Assembly (NCBI GenBank): GCA_001661515.1
Contig: LUVW01000004.1
Location: 262,882 to 326,881 of the forward strand
Source of the DNA: Capniomyces stellatus
Taxonomy: Eukaryota > Kickxellomycota > Harpellomycetes > Harpellales > Legeriomycetaceae
DNA: 64,000 nucleotides
Direction of reading: 5' to 3'
The notes under the pieces are model-generated. The model ran no database searches. It had not been told where the DNA came from and saw only the letters and a program-made list of their open reading frames with translations. Positions 11,263 through 21,391 of the stretch are shown in pieces (position 1 is the first letter of the stretch; the number at the start of each line of letters is the position of its first letter). The position numbers were made by a program, and so were the translations under genes.

Positions 11263-12747
11263 TTTGCTACTCGTGTTACTTTAATATCAATAAAAGATCA
11301 ATACAACGAACTTTTTTTATTATTACTCGATATGTCGACTCGCTCAGCGTTTTTAGTCTCCTACTATTAAACCGAGTTGGTGTTTATATAAATAGTGTTA
11401 CTCTCGGATTATAAGTATTGAAATCCATACTCATCCATGGATATGTAATTGAACACCAAAGAAATATTTGAATCCAGATCGGGACCCATGTATGATTTAA
11501 TTCAAACATATATATATATTTGACTTGGCACGGAATTTGTATATTTTACTTACGAGTATACTGCTTCTCGAAATCCTGAAATCTTACTCTGGCTAAATAA
11601 ATAAAAAAAGTATTGATTACTCGAAAACATCAAATTATAACAACTATTAATATATTTCCAATCTTGCCTTTATTTCAAGCGTTATTTTTTTTCAGCTTTT
11701 TTTTTTACTTAACTGCCTGATTCTGATAAATCTTTTTTATCCCCTTTAAAAAGTACTAATTTGATTAGTTTTTCCTGAACTAAATAAATCTAACTCAGCA
11801 CAACCAGTAAATTTTAGACATTACCAGTATTAAAACCTTGTTCATAATAGCCAATTAATTTGTGTTAGGCCTATTTATTTTTGTTATTATCAAGATATTA
11901 TATCCAATTCTTGTGTTGCTGCAAAAAAACCAACCTGGGCTGTGTAATTACTCCAAGTTGTAGCTTCAAAAGCCTGGTCAACAATCACTACTTGGCTTAT
12001 AACTACCACATACTTGAATACAACACTGCACAATACTTACGCTGTGCCTATAGTATTGAGCTTGGCTTTTGTAAATGCTATAATGACATTTAATAGGATA
12101 CAGGCTGTCGGTAGTGCGTTTAATATATGTTGGTTTTTGCTTACTTTAGGCTTTTGCACTAGATGGACACTAAATATAAATATTGTGTTTCCTTTTTACC
12201 AAGATGGGTGCTGGCTAGTGTTGGCTTATGTTTTGAATCAACTAGCTTGATCATCGCCAGTTTATGTTTGTGTACATTGGTTTAGCTTGAGCTCTATGCA
12301 CTATACTCGAATTATCGACATTTATCTCAGAAACGTAAAACAGGAATAAAGCGTAAATTGGGGAATCAATCAGATTGATTGATTTAAATACAAATTGTTA
12401 TTTAAACCCCAAACGGAAATATACAATTACAAGTAAAAAAACATTAATACTCGGAACAAGAGCTTGTAATAATAGCAAACAGACCGATTCAGTTGATTAA
12501 ACCTCGTTTAATCTAGTCTAGCTTTTATTTTCCACACTAAATTTGTTTGCAAGAAAACAGAAGCAACAAAAGATAAATTGAGGCTAGGAGAATCCAGTAA
12601 ATTTGTATTAGCAACAAGCAATTAGTAAAAATTAATCGAACACAATATTTAAAACAAGGTATTCCAAACAAACACACCATTCCAAGCAAAAAGTAACACA
12701 GTTAACGATATAAATAGTGATATAAACAGCAGTAAAAGCAAGAGAAA
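11263..12747. other. Divergent promoter region MRPS16/CSN2
   Basis: About 1.5 kb of AT-rich sequence between divergently transcribed genes. The ~200 bp before CSN2 are A- and purine-rich on the + strand, with two TATAAA-like elements (12709-12725) close to the start. No convincing ORF or RNA gene was seen. Confidence 0.7.
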
Positions 12748-15482
12748 ATGTCTGACGAAGATTCTTACATGTATGATGAAGACGAATATGATTTCGAGTA
12801 CGAAGATGATGAAGAGCCGATTGAGGACTCAGAGGTTGATTTAGAAAACAGGTATTACTCGGCAAAGGGTAAGTACATACACACAGACAAGCATTCTGCA
12901 GCTTTGTTTTGTTTTTGGATAATGCAAACATGGAATAGTGTTGATAGTGATATTGGATAAATTATGTCAAAGTTTTGGCTTTAAAAACTCAAATGAAAAA
13001 AGTAGTGGTGAATGAAGCACAAGTGTGTACTCTGATGTTGACACTTGGTTAAAATAAGCTTTTGGCAATAACATAAATATCCTGGTAATAGGTTCAAGGG
13101 AGAGTGATCCAGAAGCTTCAATCGTGCAATTCAGGGCCATTGTTGAATCGGAGTCTGAAAAGGGAGAGTGGTAAGATTTTTTTTTAAAGAGGGAATGTGT
13201 TTAAAAGACGGCAATAACTGATATTGTGGCGGTGTATCAGGTTCGAAAGTGGCATTTTTATTAAGAAAAGGAATAAACTGGCTGTATCGATAGGGGGTTT
13301 AAGGCGCTCAAGCAGATAACCAAGATGCATTTGAATAGAAAGGACAGTACTGAGGTAGGCGGAGAGTACATAAAAGGAGAATTGGTAAGGGTATGGTAAT
13401 TGCTGGATTTCATACCAACTGACTGTATAAATAGGCTTTAAAGTCATATATTGAGTTACTGGGGTACGTGAAAGGCGCGGTAACAAGAAACCACAGCGAA
13501 AAGTCCATCAACAATCTGCTAGAAAAAGCATCTGTTTGTGTTAGCAACAACGAAAGCGAGTCATTCTACCAAAAGACTTTGGAAACACTGAAGGAAGCAA
13601 ACAACGAGGTAATTTCAGATGTGACATACGAGAAGAGATAAAGGGAGGGGGGGGGTATTTAAGCGAAGATACAGATGTGATATCTGCGTAAAAAAGTAAA
13701 TGTAATTCTAAACTTACAGGATTTTTGATCGGTTAATGGGTATTAGACGTTATGGATAAAGACAAACTTGAAGCTGGGAAAGATCTTGTTGGAAAAGGGG
13801 GAGTTTGGGGGACTGAAGAAGGCAAGTTATAGGGGATATCAAGCACATTAGAGAATACATATAATAGTGCTGTTATATGGAATTGATTGGCTTAGGGTTG
13901 TAACAGTATTTTTTAATATTGTAAATGACTTTTTCTATTTTCATTTTTTCATTTTTTTTCATTCTTTTTCTTTTTCTTTTTGTAGTTGGTAAAGCAGCTG
14001 AAGGATTTGTGTTTGGCTGATGAGGGGAACGGGGATCCCAACAGAGGAACAAACCTGCTTGATGCGTATGCATTAGAGATTCAAATGTACTTGGTGACTA
14101 AGCAGCATAAAGAGCTTGAAAAGGTATATCAAAAGTGTTTGAGGGTAAAGTCGGCAATTCCACACCCTCGAGTAATGGGGCTAATTAGAGAATGCGGAGG
14201 AAAAATGTACATGTCAAAAAGTAAGTTTGGCTTTTTTTTTCTTTTTCTTTATGATCTTCTTTCATCACTTCTCTTCTGTTTGGAAATTATGAGTAAGCGG
14301 CATGTAAATGTATGGAAATGTTTGGTGGGTTTCTAACACAGTATTTGCTCTTATTAGAGAGATGGGAGAATGCTCAGTCTGATTTCTTCGAGTCGTTCAA
14401 AAGTTATGACGAGGCTGGAAGCGAGAGAAGAATCCAAGTGTTAAAGTATTTGATTCTGATGAGCATGTTGTCAGAAACCAGCATCAATCCGTTTGACTCG
14501 CCAGAAACCAAGCCATATATCAACCATAAGGAAATCTTAGCCATGACTAAACTGGTTGAGGCATTTGCAAACAAAAAAATAGCAGAGTTTGAAAGCCTAT
14601 TGAGAGGTATGAACATATCCAATCATAGAAACCCTGTATTAATAATCGATAATTGATTCATGATATTTGAGGGTTGATGATTGAGAACTGGTTGCAAGTT
14701 GGTGTTGAATTTAACTGCGTTTTCTGAACCTCATATACATATATATATGTTTACTTATTTAATGGTTGACTGATTTGTTGGGTTAGAGGGTGGCAATTCT
14801 ATTGCTGGAGATCCGTTTATACAGGAGAGCATATCAGATGTAATGAAATCAATCCAAGCACAAACCATAGTATCGCTAGTCAAACCATACAGCAGAATTG
14901 GACTGAAATCGCTGTCAAATGTAACAATCCCAACTCTTTAATAAAAAAAACTGTACTTTGTAGTTTATACAGTAAAGGTGCTTAAAGTAGGTGTAAGAGG
15001 ACAAGGGGTGACTGTGTTTGGTAAAACGACTAATACCGTTGCTATCAAATGAACTGATGATTGTGTAATTGTAGGAGCTGAATATCTCTGTTGACTTGGT
15101 ATGTGACTTGCTATCGATGGCCATAATGAATGGTAAACTGGACGGCAAAATAGACGAAGAATCGGGGTTTTATATTACAAAGCTACCGTAAGTTTGCATT
15201 TAGTTGCTAGAATATGCAAGAATATATATATTTATTTAAAACTCCAAAAAATGGATAGAGGTTGGCTAGGAATGTTAGTTTGTTCTTGAATCGGGTACTT
15301 GTTAAATATCCGACAACTGTGTTTGCTTTCCCGCCAGATTTATTAACTTTTACTTTTATCCTTTTTTTTTTCGGGGGGCTTAAATTAGAGAAAACACCGA
15401 GATAAATATGCTGGGTTCTGTTAAAGATTGGGCAAGATCGCTGGAGATATTGCATACACAATCGCTTTCCAAACTCTACTAG
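12748..15482 (+). CDS. CSN2: COP9 signalosome subunit 2 (10 exons)
   Basis: PCI-domain subunit of the COP9 signalosome, which removes Nedd8 from cullins. The acidic N-terminus and LENRYYSAKG, then WGFKALKQ, GAVTRNHSEKSINNLL, YALEIQMY, KSAIPHPRVMGLIRECGGKM and KPYSRI are all family blocks. Exons: 12748-12868, 13092-13170, 13294-13354, 13435-13608, 13747-13821, 13986-14220, 14358-14606, 14787-14920, 15075-15187, 15389-15482. Phases are consistent throughout and give 444 aa, almost exactly the length of human CSN2 (443), with gap-free alignment across most junctions. Every acceptor is TAG. Intron 5 uses a GC donor. The final residues (LHTQSLSKLY) match the conserved C-terminal helix. The leader is A/purine-rich on the sense strand. 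Confidence 0.94.
13822..13985 (+). other. GC-AG intron 5 of CSN2
   Basis: 164 bp intron. The upstream exon ends AAG and the intron begins GCAAGT, giving AG|GCAAGT; it ends in a long pyrimidine tract and TTTTTGTAG. The boundary is fixed by protein homology: FGGLKK joins LVKQLKDLC without a gap against human YGKLQK-ILRQLHQSC. No in-frame GT donor gives this join. Confidence 0.88.
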
Positions 15483-16188
15483 TCGTATTTTTATTATTAT
15501 TAACTTGACAAAATATACAGAGATCTCATTTCATTTATTTTAATACATTCATCTCAATATTGCGTTTAGTGCACAAGTGTGGTTTACTTAAGGCGTTATT
15601 AGGCTTTCTTTATAAGTAGTAGTTTAAGGGGTTAATAGTATATACTGGACGTCAGTATTTAGTATTGAAGGATTGGTGTTTTACATGCAAAAGTGCTTGA
15701 AATAAAGACATATTATTGGGTTATACTGCATTATAAAGACATTTTTGAAGCGAAATTGGGGGAGGTTTGGGCTAATAGGAATGGGTAAAAAAAAAATGAT
15801 GTTAAAGAAATAAAATTAAATTAAATTGGGACTGTTGACCTTTTTGATTGATAAAGAGTATATTTAAGTAGAAACAGCTGAAAGTGGAGTCAAGTAGATA
15901 TCTTTATACACACCCTTATTTGGAATAAGTGTAATTTTATTAACCAAATCATTAATTAAATTGTTGATAAAACTAGAGCAAAGTAAATAAGAATTGCCAT
16001 TCTACAAGCAAAAAAAGAAACAAGGCAATATAAAAAAGAGATAGAAAGAGGAGTAAAGTGACAAAGGGGGGAGTAAATGAATAGATAATAAGTGAGGAAT
16101 TTTGCAAAAGTTTAATGTTGGTGAAGAATAAATAGAAGAATTGAAAGAAGGAAAAAGCGAAAAGTAAGCAAGAAAGCAAGGACAAAGA
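15483..16188. other. Intergenic region CSN2 to KOG1
   Basis: About 700 bp between tandem genes. The last ~220 bp before KOG1 are strikingly purine-rich on the + strand (15970-16188, mostly A/G), forming a leader-like tract. No ORF of interest was seen. Confidence 0.7.
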
Positions 16189-19100
16189 ATGGAAGGGAAT
16201 AGTTTAGAAGGGTATAAGATTGAGAGTAGAGAGGTGAGGGAAAATGTGGTAGTGGAGGAGGTGAATGATGAAGAGTACGATGTGGCGGACAATTTTGGGG
16301 ACAAGATAGATATATACACGAGGCCGAGGTCGTTGGCGTTGGCAAATTTCCAGGTGGGGGAATGGAGGACACGGGATAGGTTGCGGACATGTATAGGGAT
16401 AATAACGGTGTGTTTGAATATAGGAACAGAGCCACCAGATTTGATAAAACCGTTGGATGCGGCGTACCATGAGGCGGGGGTGGATCCAAATGAGGAGGCG
16501 GAGATAATTGAGGAGGCGAATATGGGGGGTAGGGGAGCGGGGGATGAGCAGGGGAGAAAGAATGTGGATGTTCGGTATAGGCCGCCGCTGGAAAAGATAG
16601 GTATAAGTTTGCTGGAGCATTACCAGGAGTTTTCAAAGACGGTTCGGCTGAAGCTGGCGTTGGATCCGCCAATAGAGGATCTGAAGAAGCTGACGATAAC
16701 GATTAGACATGGGCTGAAAGACGACAGGATGTTGTTTCATTATAATGGGCATGGGGTACCAAAGCCGACGAGTGGGGGGGATATATGGGTGTTTAACAAG
16801 TCTTTTTCGCAGTATATTCCGTTGTCGGGACAAGAGCTGGCGAGCTGGACGAATGGGCCGGCGTTGTATGTGTGGGAAGTGTCGAATGCGGAGGCGGTGA
16901 TTCGGGGGTTTGAGAAGGCGGGGGAGGCACGAGAGCAGGAGATAAGCCGGCAGCAGCAGCAGATACGGGCAAGGTACAAGGGAAACGAGAATAGCGGAGT
17001 TAGGGCACAGTTGATGGAGATAGGAAAGAGCACGATGACACAGGATATACATTTGGGGGCAACGAGGATGGGGGAAAGGCTGCCAATGAATGCGGGGATT
17101 CCAGCGGATCTGTTTACGTGGTGTTTGGTGAACCCGATAGAAACGGCGTTAAAGTACCACGGGATGAAGAAGGGGGGACTGATAAGGGAGCTATTGGAGT
17201 TGGGCAAGAAGCTGCCGGGAACGGCGCGGGAGAGAAGAACACCGTTGGGGGAGTTGAACTGGATATTTACGTCGATAACGGACACGATAGCGTGGACGGT
17301 GTTGCCAAGAGATATGTTCCGGAGGCTATTTCGGCAGGACGTGATGGTGGCGGGGCTGTGCAGAAACTTTTTGCTGGCGGACCGGATAATGAGACATTAT
17401 GGGAGCCACCCGGTGAGTTTGCCAGAGTTCCCGCAAACACACCTGAACTCACAGTGGGAGACTTGGGACCTGGAGGTGGACAGCTGTTTGCAGCAATTAC
17501 CGGGACTGATAGCAGAACAAGAGGGAGCGGGCGCGGGAACTGGAACGGGGGTGGGGGTGAATGGGTACATATCATCGAATTATTTTTCAAATCAGTTGAA
17601 TGCGTTTGAGTTATGGCTGCACCATGCACAGTCGACGGTGATGACGCACATGGTAGCGTCGGAGCTGACGGGGTCATCAGGGAACAGGAGGGTGGGAAAT
17701 TTGAGGTCGTTGTCGTTGGAGGCGCCGGCGGGACTTGAGCCACCAGAGGAGCTGCCGGCGGTGTTGCAGGTGCTTTTGTCGCAGATGTACCGGCTGAGAG
17801 CGCTGGTGCTGCTGTACAGGTTTCTGTGTCTGGGACCGTGGGCGGTAGACTTGGCGTATGCGGTGGGAATATCGCCATTTATGGTCAAGTTGCTGGGCAG
17901 TGCGACGACAGAGATCCGAGATGTGCTGATTCTGGTGTGGGCGAAGCTGGTGGCTGGGGACCAGAACAATCTGAGCGAGCTGATGAAGAACAACGGGTAC
18001 CGATACTTTATAAACTATCTGGGACTGACGGCAGCAGCAGCGGCAAAGTATACCAATGAGGCGAAGAGCAAGGAGAAGGGTGAGCAGGCAGCGGGAGAGA
18101 GAGGAGGAGGAGGAGGGGGGGGAGAGAAGGATGGGCTTCGACAGGACCGGATAAAGAAACTGGATGTAGTATCGACATCAGCGTGTTTTGTGCTGTGCAT
18201 GTTTATCAAGATGAGCAAGGAGGCGCAGGTGCTAGTGTTTCAGGACCAGGCGATTGACTACTTGCAGGGCCACTTGCAGAGAGTGGACAATGGGACTGAG
18301 GAACTGGCGCAGCTGAAGGTGTGGGTGATGTACACGTTGTCGGCGCTTTGGGAGAACCACCCGCAGGCACAGTGGATGGCAATTACGTACCACGAGTGTA
18401 TTATCGATGCGCAAAAAGAAGTAGCAATGGCGGGATTGGGCCAGGCAAATTTGCAAGGATCTGGCAAGCCAGTGGTGATGGGTGAAGGAGTTGGAGGTGG
18501 AGTTGGAGGTGGAGTTGGAGAAATGGTTGATAGTTTGGATATAGTTGATTTGTTGGTAACAATGACACTGCACAGGAGCCACCACGTAAGAACTAGTGCG
18601 GTTTACTCAATTGGCGGTTTACTTGACGGGCTGAGGGATTTGGGGGGCGACCCAATGGCCAAACACGACGACTTGATACCCGGGATTCTGGGGTTGAGTA
18701 GTGGCAAAAAGAACAATGATGGTAAAGAAAAGACTAAGACTAAGACTAAGACTAAGACTAAGAGTAAGAGTAAGAGTAAAACTAAGAGTAAAGAAAAGGG
18801 TAAAAGAGTTGATTTTACGTCGGGGTATAATTCAGACAGTTTCAATGAGAATGAGCAGAATAGCGAAAGCAGTGTAGTTAGCGAGGGGAGAGTGGCGAGT
18901 GAGACAGACGGAAGTGAGGAGGGAGCGGATGGAGGGGGGGTAAGCAATGACCGGGTGCTGGACAGGGTGCGAGAGACAGAGAAAAAGCTGATTGAGGCGG
19001 TGATGTTTGCGGGGCTGGACGGAAACGCGATGGTGAGGAGGGAGGTGGTGAATGTGATTGGGGGGATAGTAGCGGGGGATTACATGCTGGAGATGATGCG

Positions 19101-21225
19101 AGCGGTGGCGATTGTGGTGAGCAGGGAGACAGGGGGCCGGGGCCCGGAGGTGTTGGGGGAGGTTGGCGGGAAGGCGATGGCGACGGTGGGGACGATGGGG
19201 CGGGTGTACAGGATGCTGCTGCAGCTGTCAAGCGACCCGCACGTGGACGTGATGCACACGGCGAGCAAAGCGGTGGATGTGTTGATGCAGGCGTACCTGC
19301 ACTCGGCGTACTTTCTGGCAATGGACCAGACAGAGCTGGTTGGGCATATGGACGAGTGGATGAACCGGACGGAATTATCGAGGATTTGTCCACCGTACCT
19401 CAGGAACAACCTGGAGTACATACGGACGTACGGGCGCAAGGTGGGGTACAACAGGCGGGCGGGTAACAGGCAGCGGCTGGAGGGGGTACAGTATGCGTGG
19501 ATGCAGTGGGCAAGACTGGAGCTGCGCAACAAGGTGTGTCTGTCGGCGGCAATGGACTGGGAGGGGGCAAAGAACACGGAGCTGGACCTGCCCAAGGACT
19601 ACGACCTGGAGATCAGCAGCGGTGTTGTGCACAAGGCGGGTCGCAAACGTATGATGGAGAACGTGACGCAGATATCGGCCAAGATGTCGGACTGGGCCAG
19701 CAGAACCAAGTGGACCAAGACGGTAGCGGCTGTGCCCAGAGACATCAGCGTGGGGCCAACAGCATCAGTTATGCATCCGTACAACAGTCACGTGATTGTT
19801 GCAAACGAAAAGAACGTGGTGAGTGTGTACAACTACGAGCAGTTTGGAATGGTGGGCAAGTACGAGATTCTCAATGTGTCTAGCGAGGTGTACTCACCGG
19901 TTCGAGACCTGATTCTGTTGAATGCCGAAACCAAGCCGATGCTGCTGGCTGCTAGTGATGACGGTGTGGTGCGTGTGTTTAACGGGTACGTGCCGCCATT
20001 GAGCCCGTTGGACTTGGAGAAGCTGTCGGCAAAGACCTCAAAACTGAGTGACTACCCATCGCCAGACATAATCAAGGTGTTTAGGGCGGTTCCTAAGGCT
20101 AGTAAGAGGTCAAGTCTTGTTGGCGGGGCAGTGGGGAGCAACTATAGCGGACTGGGGATGATTACCAAGTGGAACCAGAAGAGGGGGCTTCTGTACGTGA
20201 CGTCAAAACTTAGCAATGAAATTAATGTGTGGAATTTGGCTAGTGACCAGCAGATCTGCCAGATTCCTGCTAAAATCATTAACGGTCACATCACTGCGTT
20301 GTCTGTTGAACAGGGGGGGAACTTGGTGGTGGGCGGTGATAACTTTGGGGTGATCCGGGTGTACGACCAGCGGATCAGCACCAGTACTAATGATGGGTCA
20401 GTTGTGCGGACTTGGAGGCTGAACTACCCGCACCGGATAGTAGACTGTCAGTTCCGACATTCAAGTGGAACGGAAATCATGTCGGCGTCTGATGATGGAG
20501 ACTTGAAAGTATGGGACGTGCGTCACAAACAGCCGGTGTTTACGTTTGACAGGCCAACTGACGGTGGTGGCAGTGGCAGTGGTGGCGAGAGGCTGAAGGG
20601 AATGATGGTGTTTGACAATCTGAACGTAATAGCTACGTATTCTAGCCATACACTGAATGTGTACAATTCACGTGGAATTAGTCTTGGAACCACACAGTTC
20701 CCAGCAACTGTGGGAGCAAACATTGCAGCTACAAACAGCCCATCAAACAGCACACCAAATACGTTTGTCAATGAGTTTGGAAACGGGTTTGGAAATGGGT
20801 TTGGGAATTCAGGATTTTCCAACTTGTTGTTTGACGTTGGAAAGTCAAAAAACACCCTATACAAACAATCCAGCTTTTACAAACCCCAACAATCTCAACA
20901 GAACAAAGTTGGGTCCAGATTGCTCCACAACTCAAACACATTTTCTGGATCATTTTCGGGAACTTCTGGTCTTAAACACCAGAAACCACAATCCGACACA
21001 AGCCTTGCTATTGGTGACCACACTGTAAACGAATTTGAATCAAACGTGTTTATTGGCGGTTTACGCAGTGGTGTTAGTAACACTAACTCGGGCAGTAATC
21101 CTGGTGTTGGGTATATTGACGATGGGTCAATCTCTTCAATCGCTTTGCATCCTTACTTGCCCATGATATCTGTTGCTTTGGAAAACGGTTCGATTAATAT
21201 AGTAGTTCCAAACACCAAATTCTAA
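16189..21225 (+). CDS. KOG1: Raptor homologue (Kog1/Mip1), TORC1 scaffold subunit
   Basis: 1678 aa, no introns. Raptor presents substrates to TOR kinase in TORC1 at the vacuole/lysosome surface. The raptor N-terminal caspase-like domain spans about residues 45-235 (TCIGIITVCLNIG, FHYNGHGVPKPTSGGDIWVF near 182-203). HEAT-type repeats follow, with signature blocks RRTPLGELNWIFTSITDTIA, LPRDMFRRLFRQD and LQVLLSQMYRLRAL. A WD40 propeller starts near residue 1190 and includes SASDDGDLKVWDVRHKQPVF. Low-complexity insertions (Gly run near 637-645, TK/SK run near 850-870) make it longer than yeast Kog1 (about 1557). The caspase-like Cys position of DCSNAG-type raptors reads EVSNAE near residue 231. 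Codons are unusually G-rich for this AT-rich region. Confidence 0.95.
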   Translation: MEGNSLEGYKIESREVRENVVVEEVNDEEYDVADNFGDKIDIYTRPRSLALANFQVGEWRTRDRLRTCIGIITVCLNIGTEPPDLIKPLDAAYHEAGVDPNEEAEIIEEANMGGRGAGDEQGRKNVDVRYRPPLEKIGISLLEHYQEFSKTVRLKLALDPPIEDLKKLTITIRHGLKDDRMLFHYNGHGVPKPTSGGDIWVFNKSFSQYIPLSGQELASWTNGPALYVWEVSNAEAVIRGFEKAGEAREQEISRQQQQIRARYKGNENSGVRAQLMEIGKSTMTQDIHLGATRMGERLPMNAGIPADLFTWCLVNPIETALKYHGMKKGGLIRELLELGKKLPGTARERRTPLGELNWIFTSITDTIAWTVLPRDMFRRLFRQDVMVAGLCRNFLLADRIMRHYGSHPVSLPEFPQTHLNSQWETWDLEVDSCLQQLPGLIAEQEGAGAGTGTGVGVNGYISSNYFSNQLNAFELWLHHAQSTVMTHMVASELTGSSGNRRVGNLRSLSLEAPAGLEPPEELPAVLQVLLSQMYRLRALVLLYRFLCLGPWAVDLAYAVGISPFMVKLLGSATTEIRDVLILVWAKLVAGDQNNLSELMKNNGYRYFINYLGLTAAAAAKYTNEAKSKEKGEQAAGERGGGGGGGEKDGLRQDRIKKLDVVSTSACFVLCMFIKMSKEAQVLVFQDQAIDYLQGHLQRVDNGTEELAQLKVWVMYTLSALWENHPQAQWMAITYHECIIDAQKEVAMAGLGQANLQGSGKPVVMGEGVGGGVGGGVGEMVDSLDIVDLLVTMTLHRSHHVRTSAVYSIGGLLDGLRDLGGDPMAKHDDLIPGILGLSSGKKNNDGKEKTKTKTKTKTKSKSKSKTKSKEKGKRVDFTSGYNSDSFNENEQNSESSVVSEGRVASETDGSEEGADGGGVSNDRVLDRVRETEKKLIEAVMFAGLDGNAMVRREVVNVIGGIVAGDYMLEMMRAVAIVVSRETGGRGPEVLGEVGGKAMATVGTMGRVYRMLLQLSSDPHVDVMHTASKAVDVLMQAYLHSAYFLAMDQTELVGHMDEWMNRTELSRICPPYLRNNLEYIRTYGRKVGYNRRAGNRQRLEGVQYAWMQWARLELRNKVCLSAAMDWEGAKNTELDLPKDYDLEISSGVVHKAGRKRMMENVTQISAKMSDWASRTKWTKTVAAVPRDISVGPTASVMHPYNSHVIVANEKNVVSVYNYEQFGMVGKYEILNVSSEVYSPVRDLILLNAETKPMLLAASDDGVVRVFNGYVPPLSPLDLEKLSAKTSKLSDYPSPDIIKVFRAVPKASKRSSLVGGAVGSNYSGLGMITKWNQKRGLLYVTSKLSNEINVWNLASDQQICQIPAKIINGHITALSVEQGGNLVVGGDNFGVIRVYDQRISTSTNDGSVVRTWRLNYPHRIVDCQFRHSSGTEIMSASDDGDLKVWDVRHKQPVFTFDRPTDGGGSGSGGERLKGMMVFDNLNVIATYSSHTLNVYNSRGISLGTTQFPATVGANIAATNSPSNSTPNTFVNEFGNGFGNGFGNSGFSNLLFDVGKSKNTLYKQSSFYKPQQSQQNKVGSRLLHNSNTFSGSFSGTSGLKHQKPQSDTSLAIGDHTVNEFESNVFIGGLRSGVSNTNSGSNPGVGYIDDGSISSIALHPYLPMISVALENGSINIVVPNTKF
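18731..18791 (+). repeat. ACTAAG/AGTAAG hexamer repeat inside KOG1
   Basis: About ten hexamer units encode alternating Thr-Lys and Ser-Lys residues in the linker of the raptor homologue. The tract stays in frame because the unit length is a multiple of three. Confidence 0.9.
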
Positions 21226-21280
21226 ACAACTATAACTTTTTTCTTTCTTTTATATCCTTTATTGTTTTCCATTTTTTTTT

Positions 21281-21366
21281 TTGATTGATTGATTGATTGA
21301 TATATTAATAAACAAAAAACTTGCCCATCTAACTTTTTAAATTTTTTTTTTTTTTTTTTTTTTTTT
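21281..21366. repeat. (TTGA)5 and T25 tract between convergent KOG1 and NEO1
   Basis: Five perfect TTGA copies at 21281-21300 and an uninterrupted run of 25 T at 21342-21366. They fill much of the 166 bp between the two stop codons, where 3'-end formation signals for both genes must lie. Confidence 0.9.
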
Positions 21367-21391
21367 ACAATAATAAATATATATATAAAAA

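Noticed and set aside
13240..13260. GGTTCGAAAG as a possible tRNA B box in CSN2 intron 2
   Set aside because: No A box or cloverleaf arms at the right distance.
17267..17878. 203-residue minus ORF in KOG1
   Set aside because: Pro/Ser/Thr-rich antisense reading of a G-rich coding region; raptor frame is clearly the real one.
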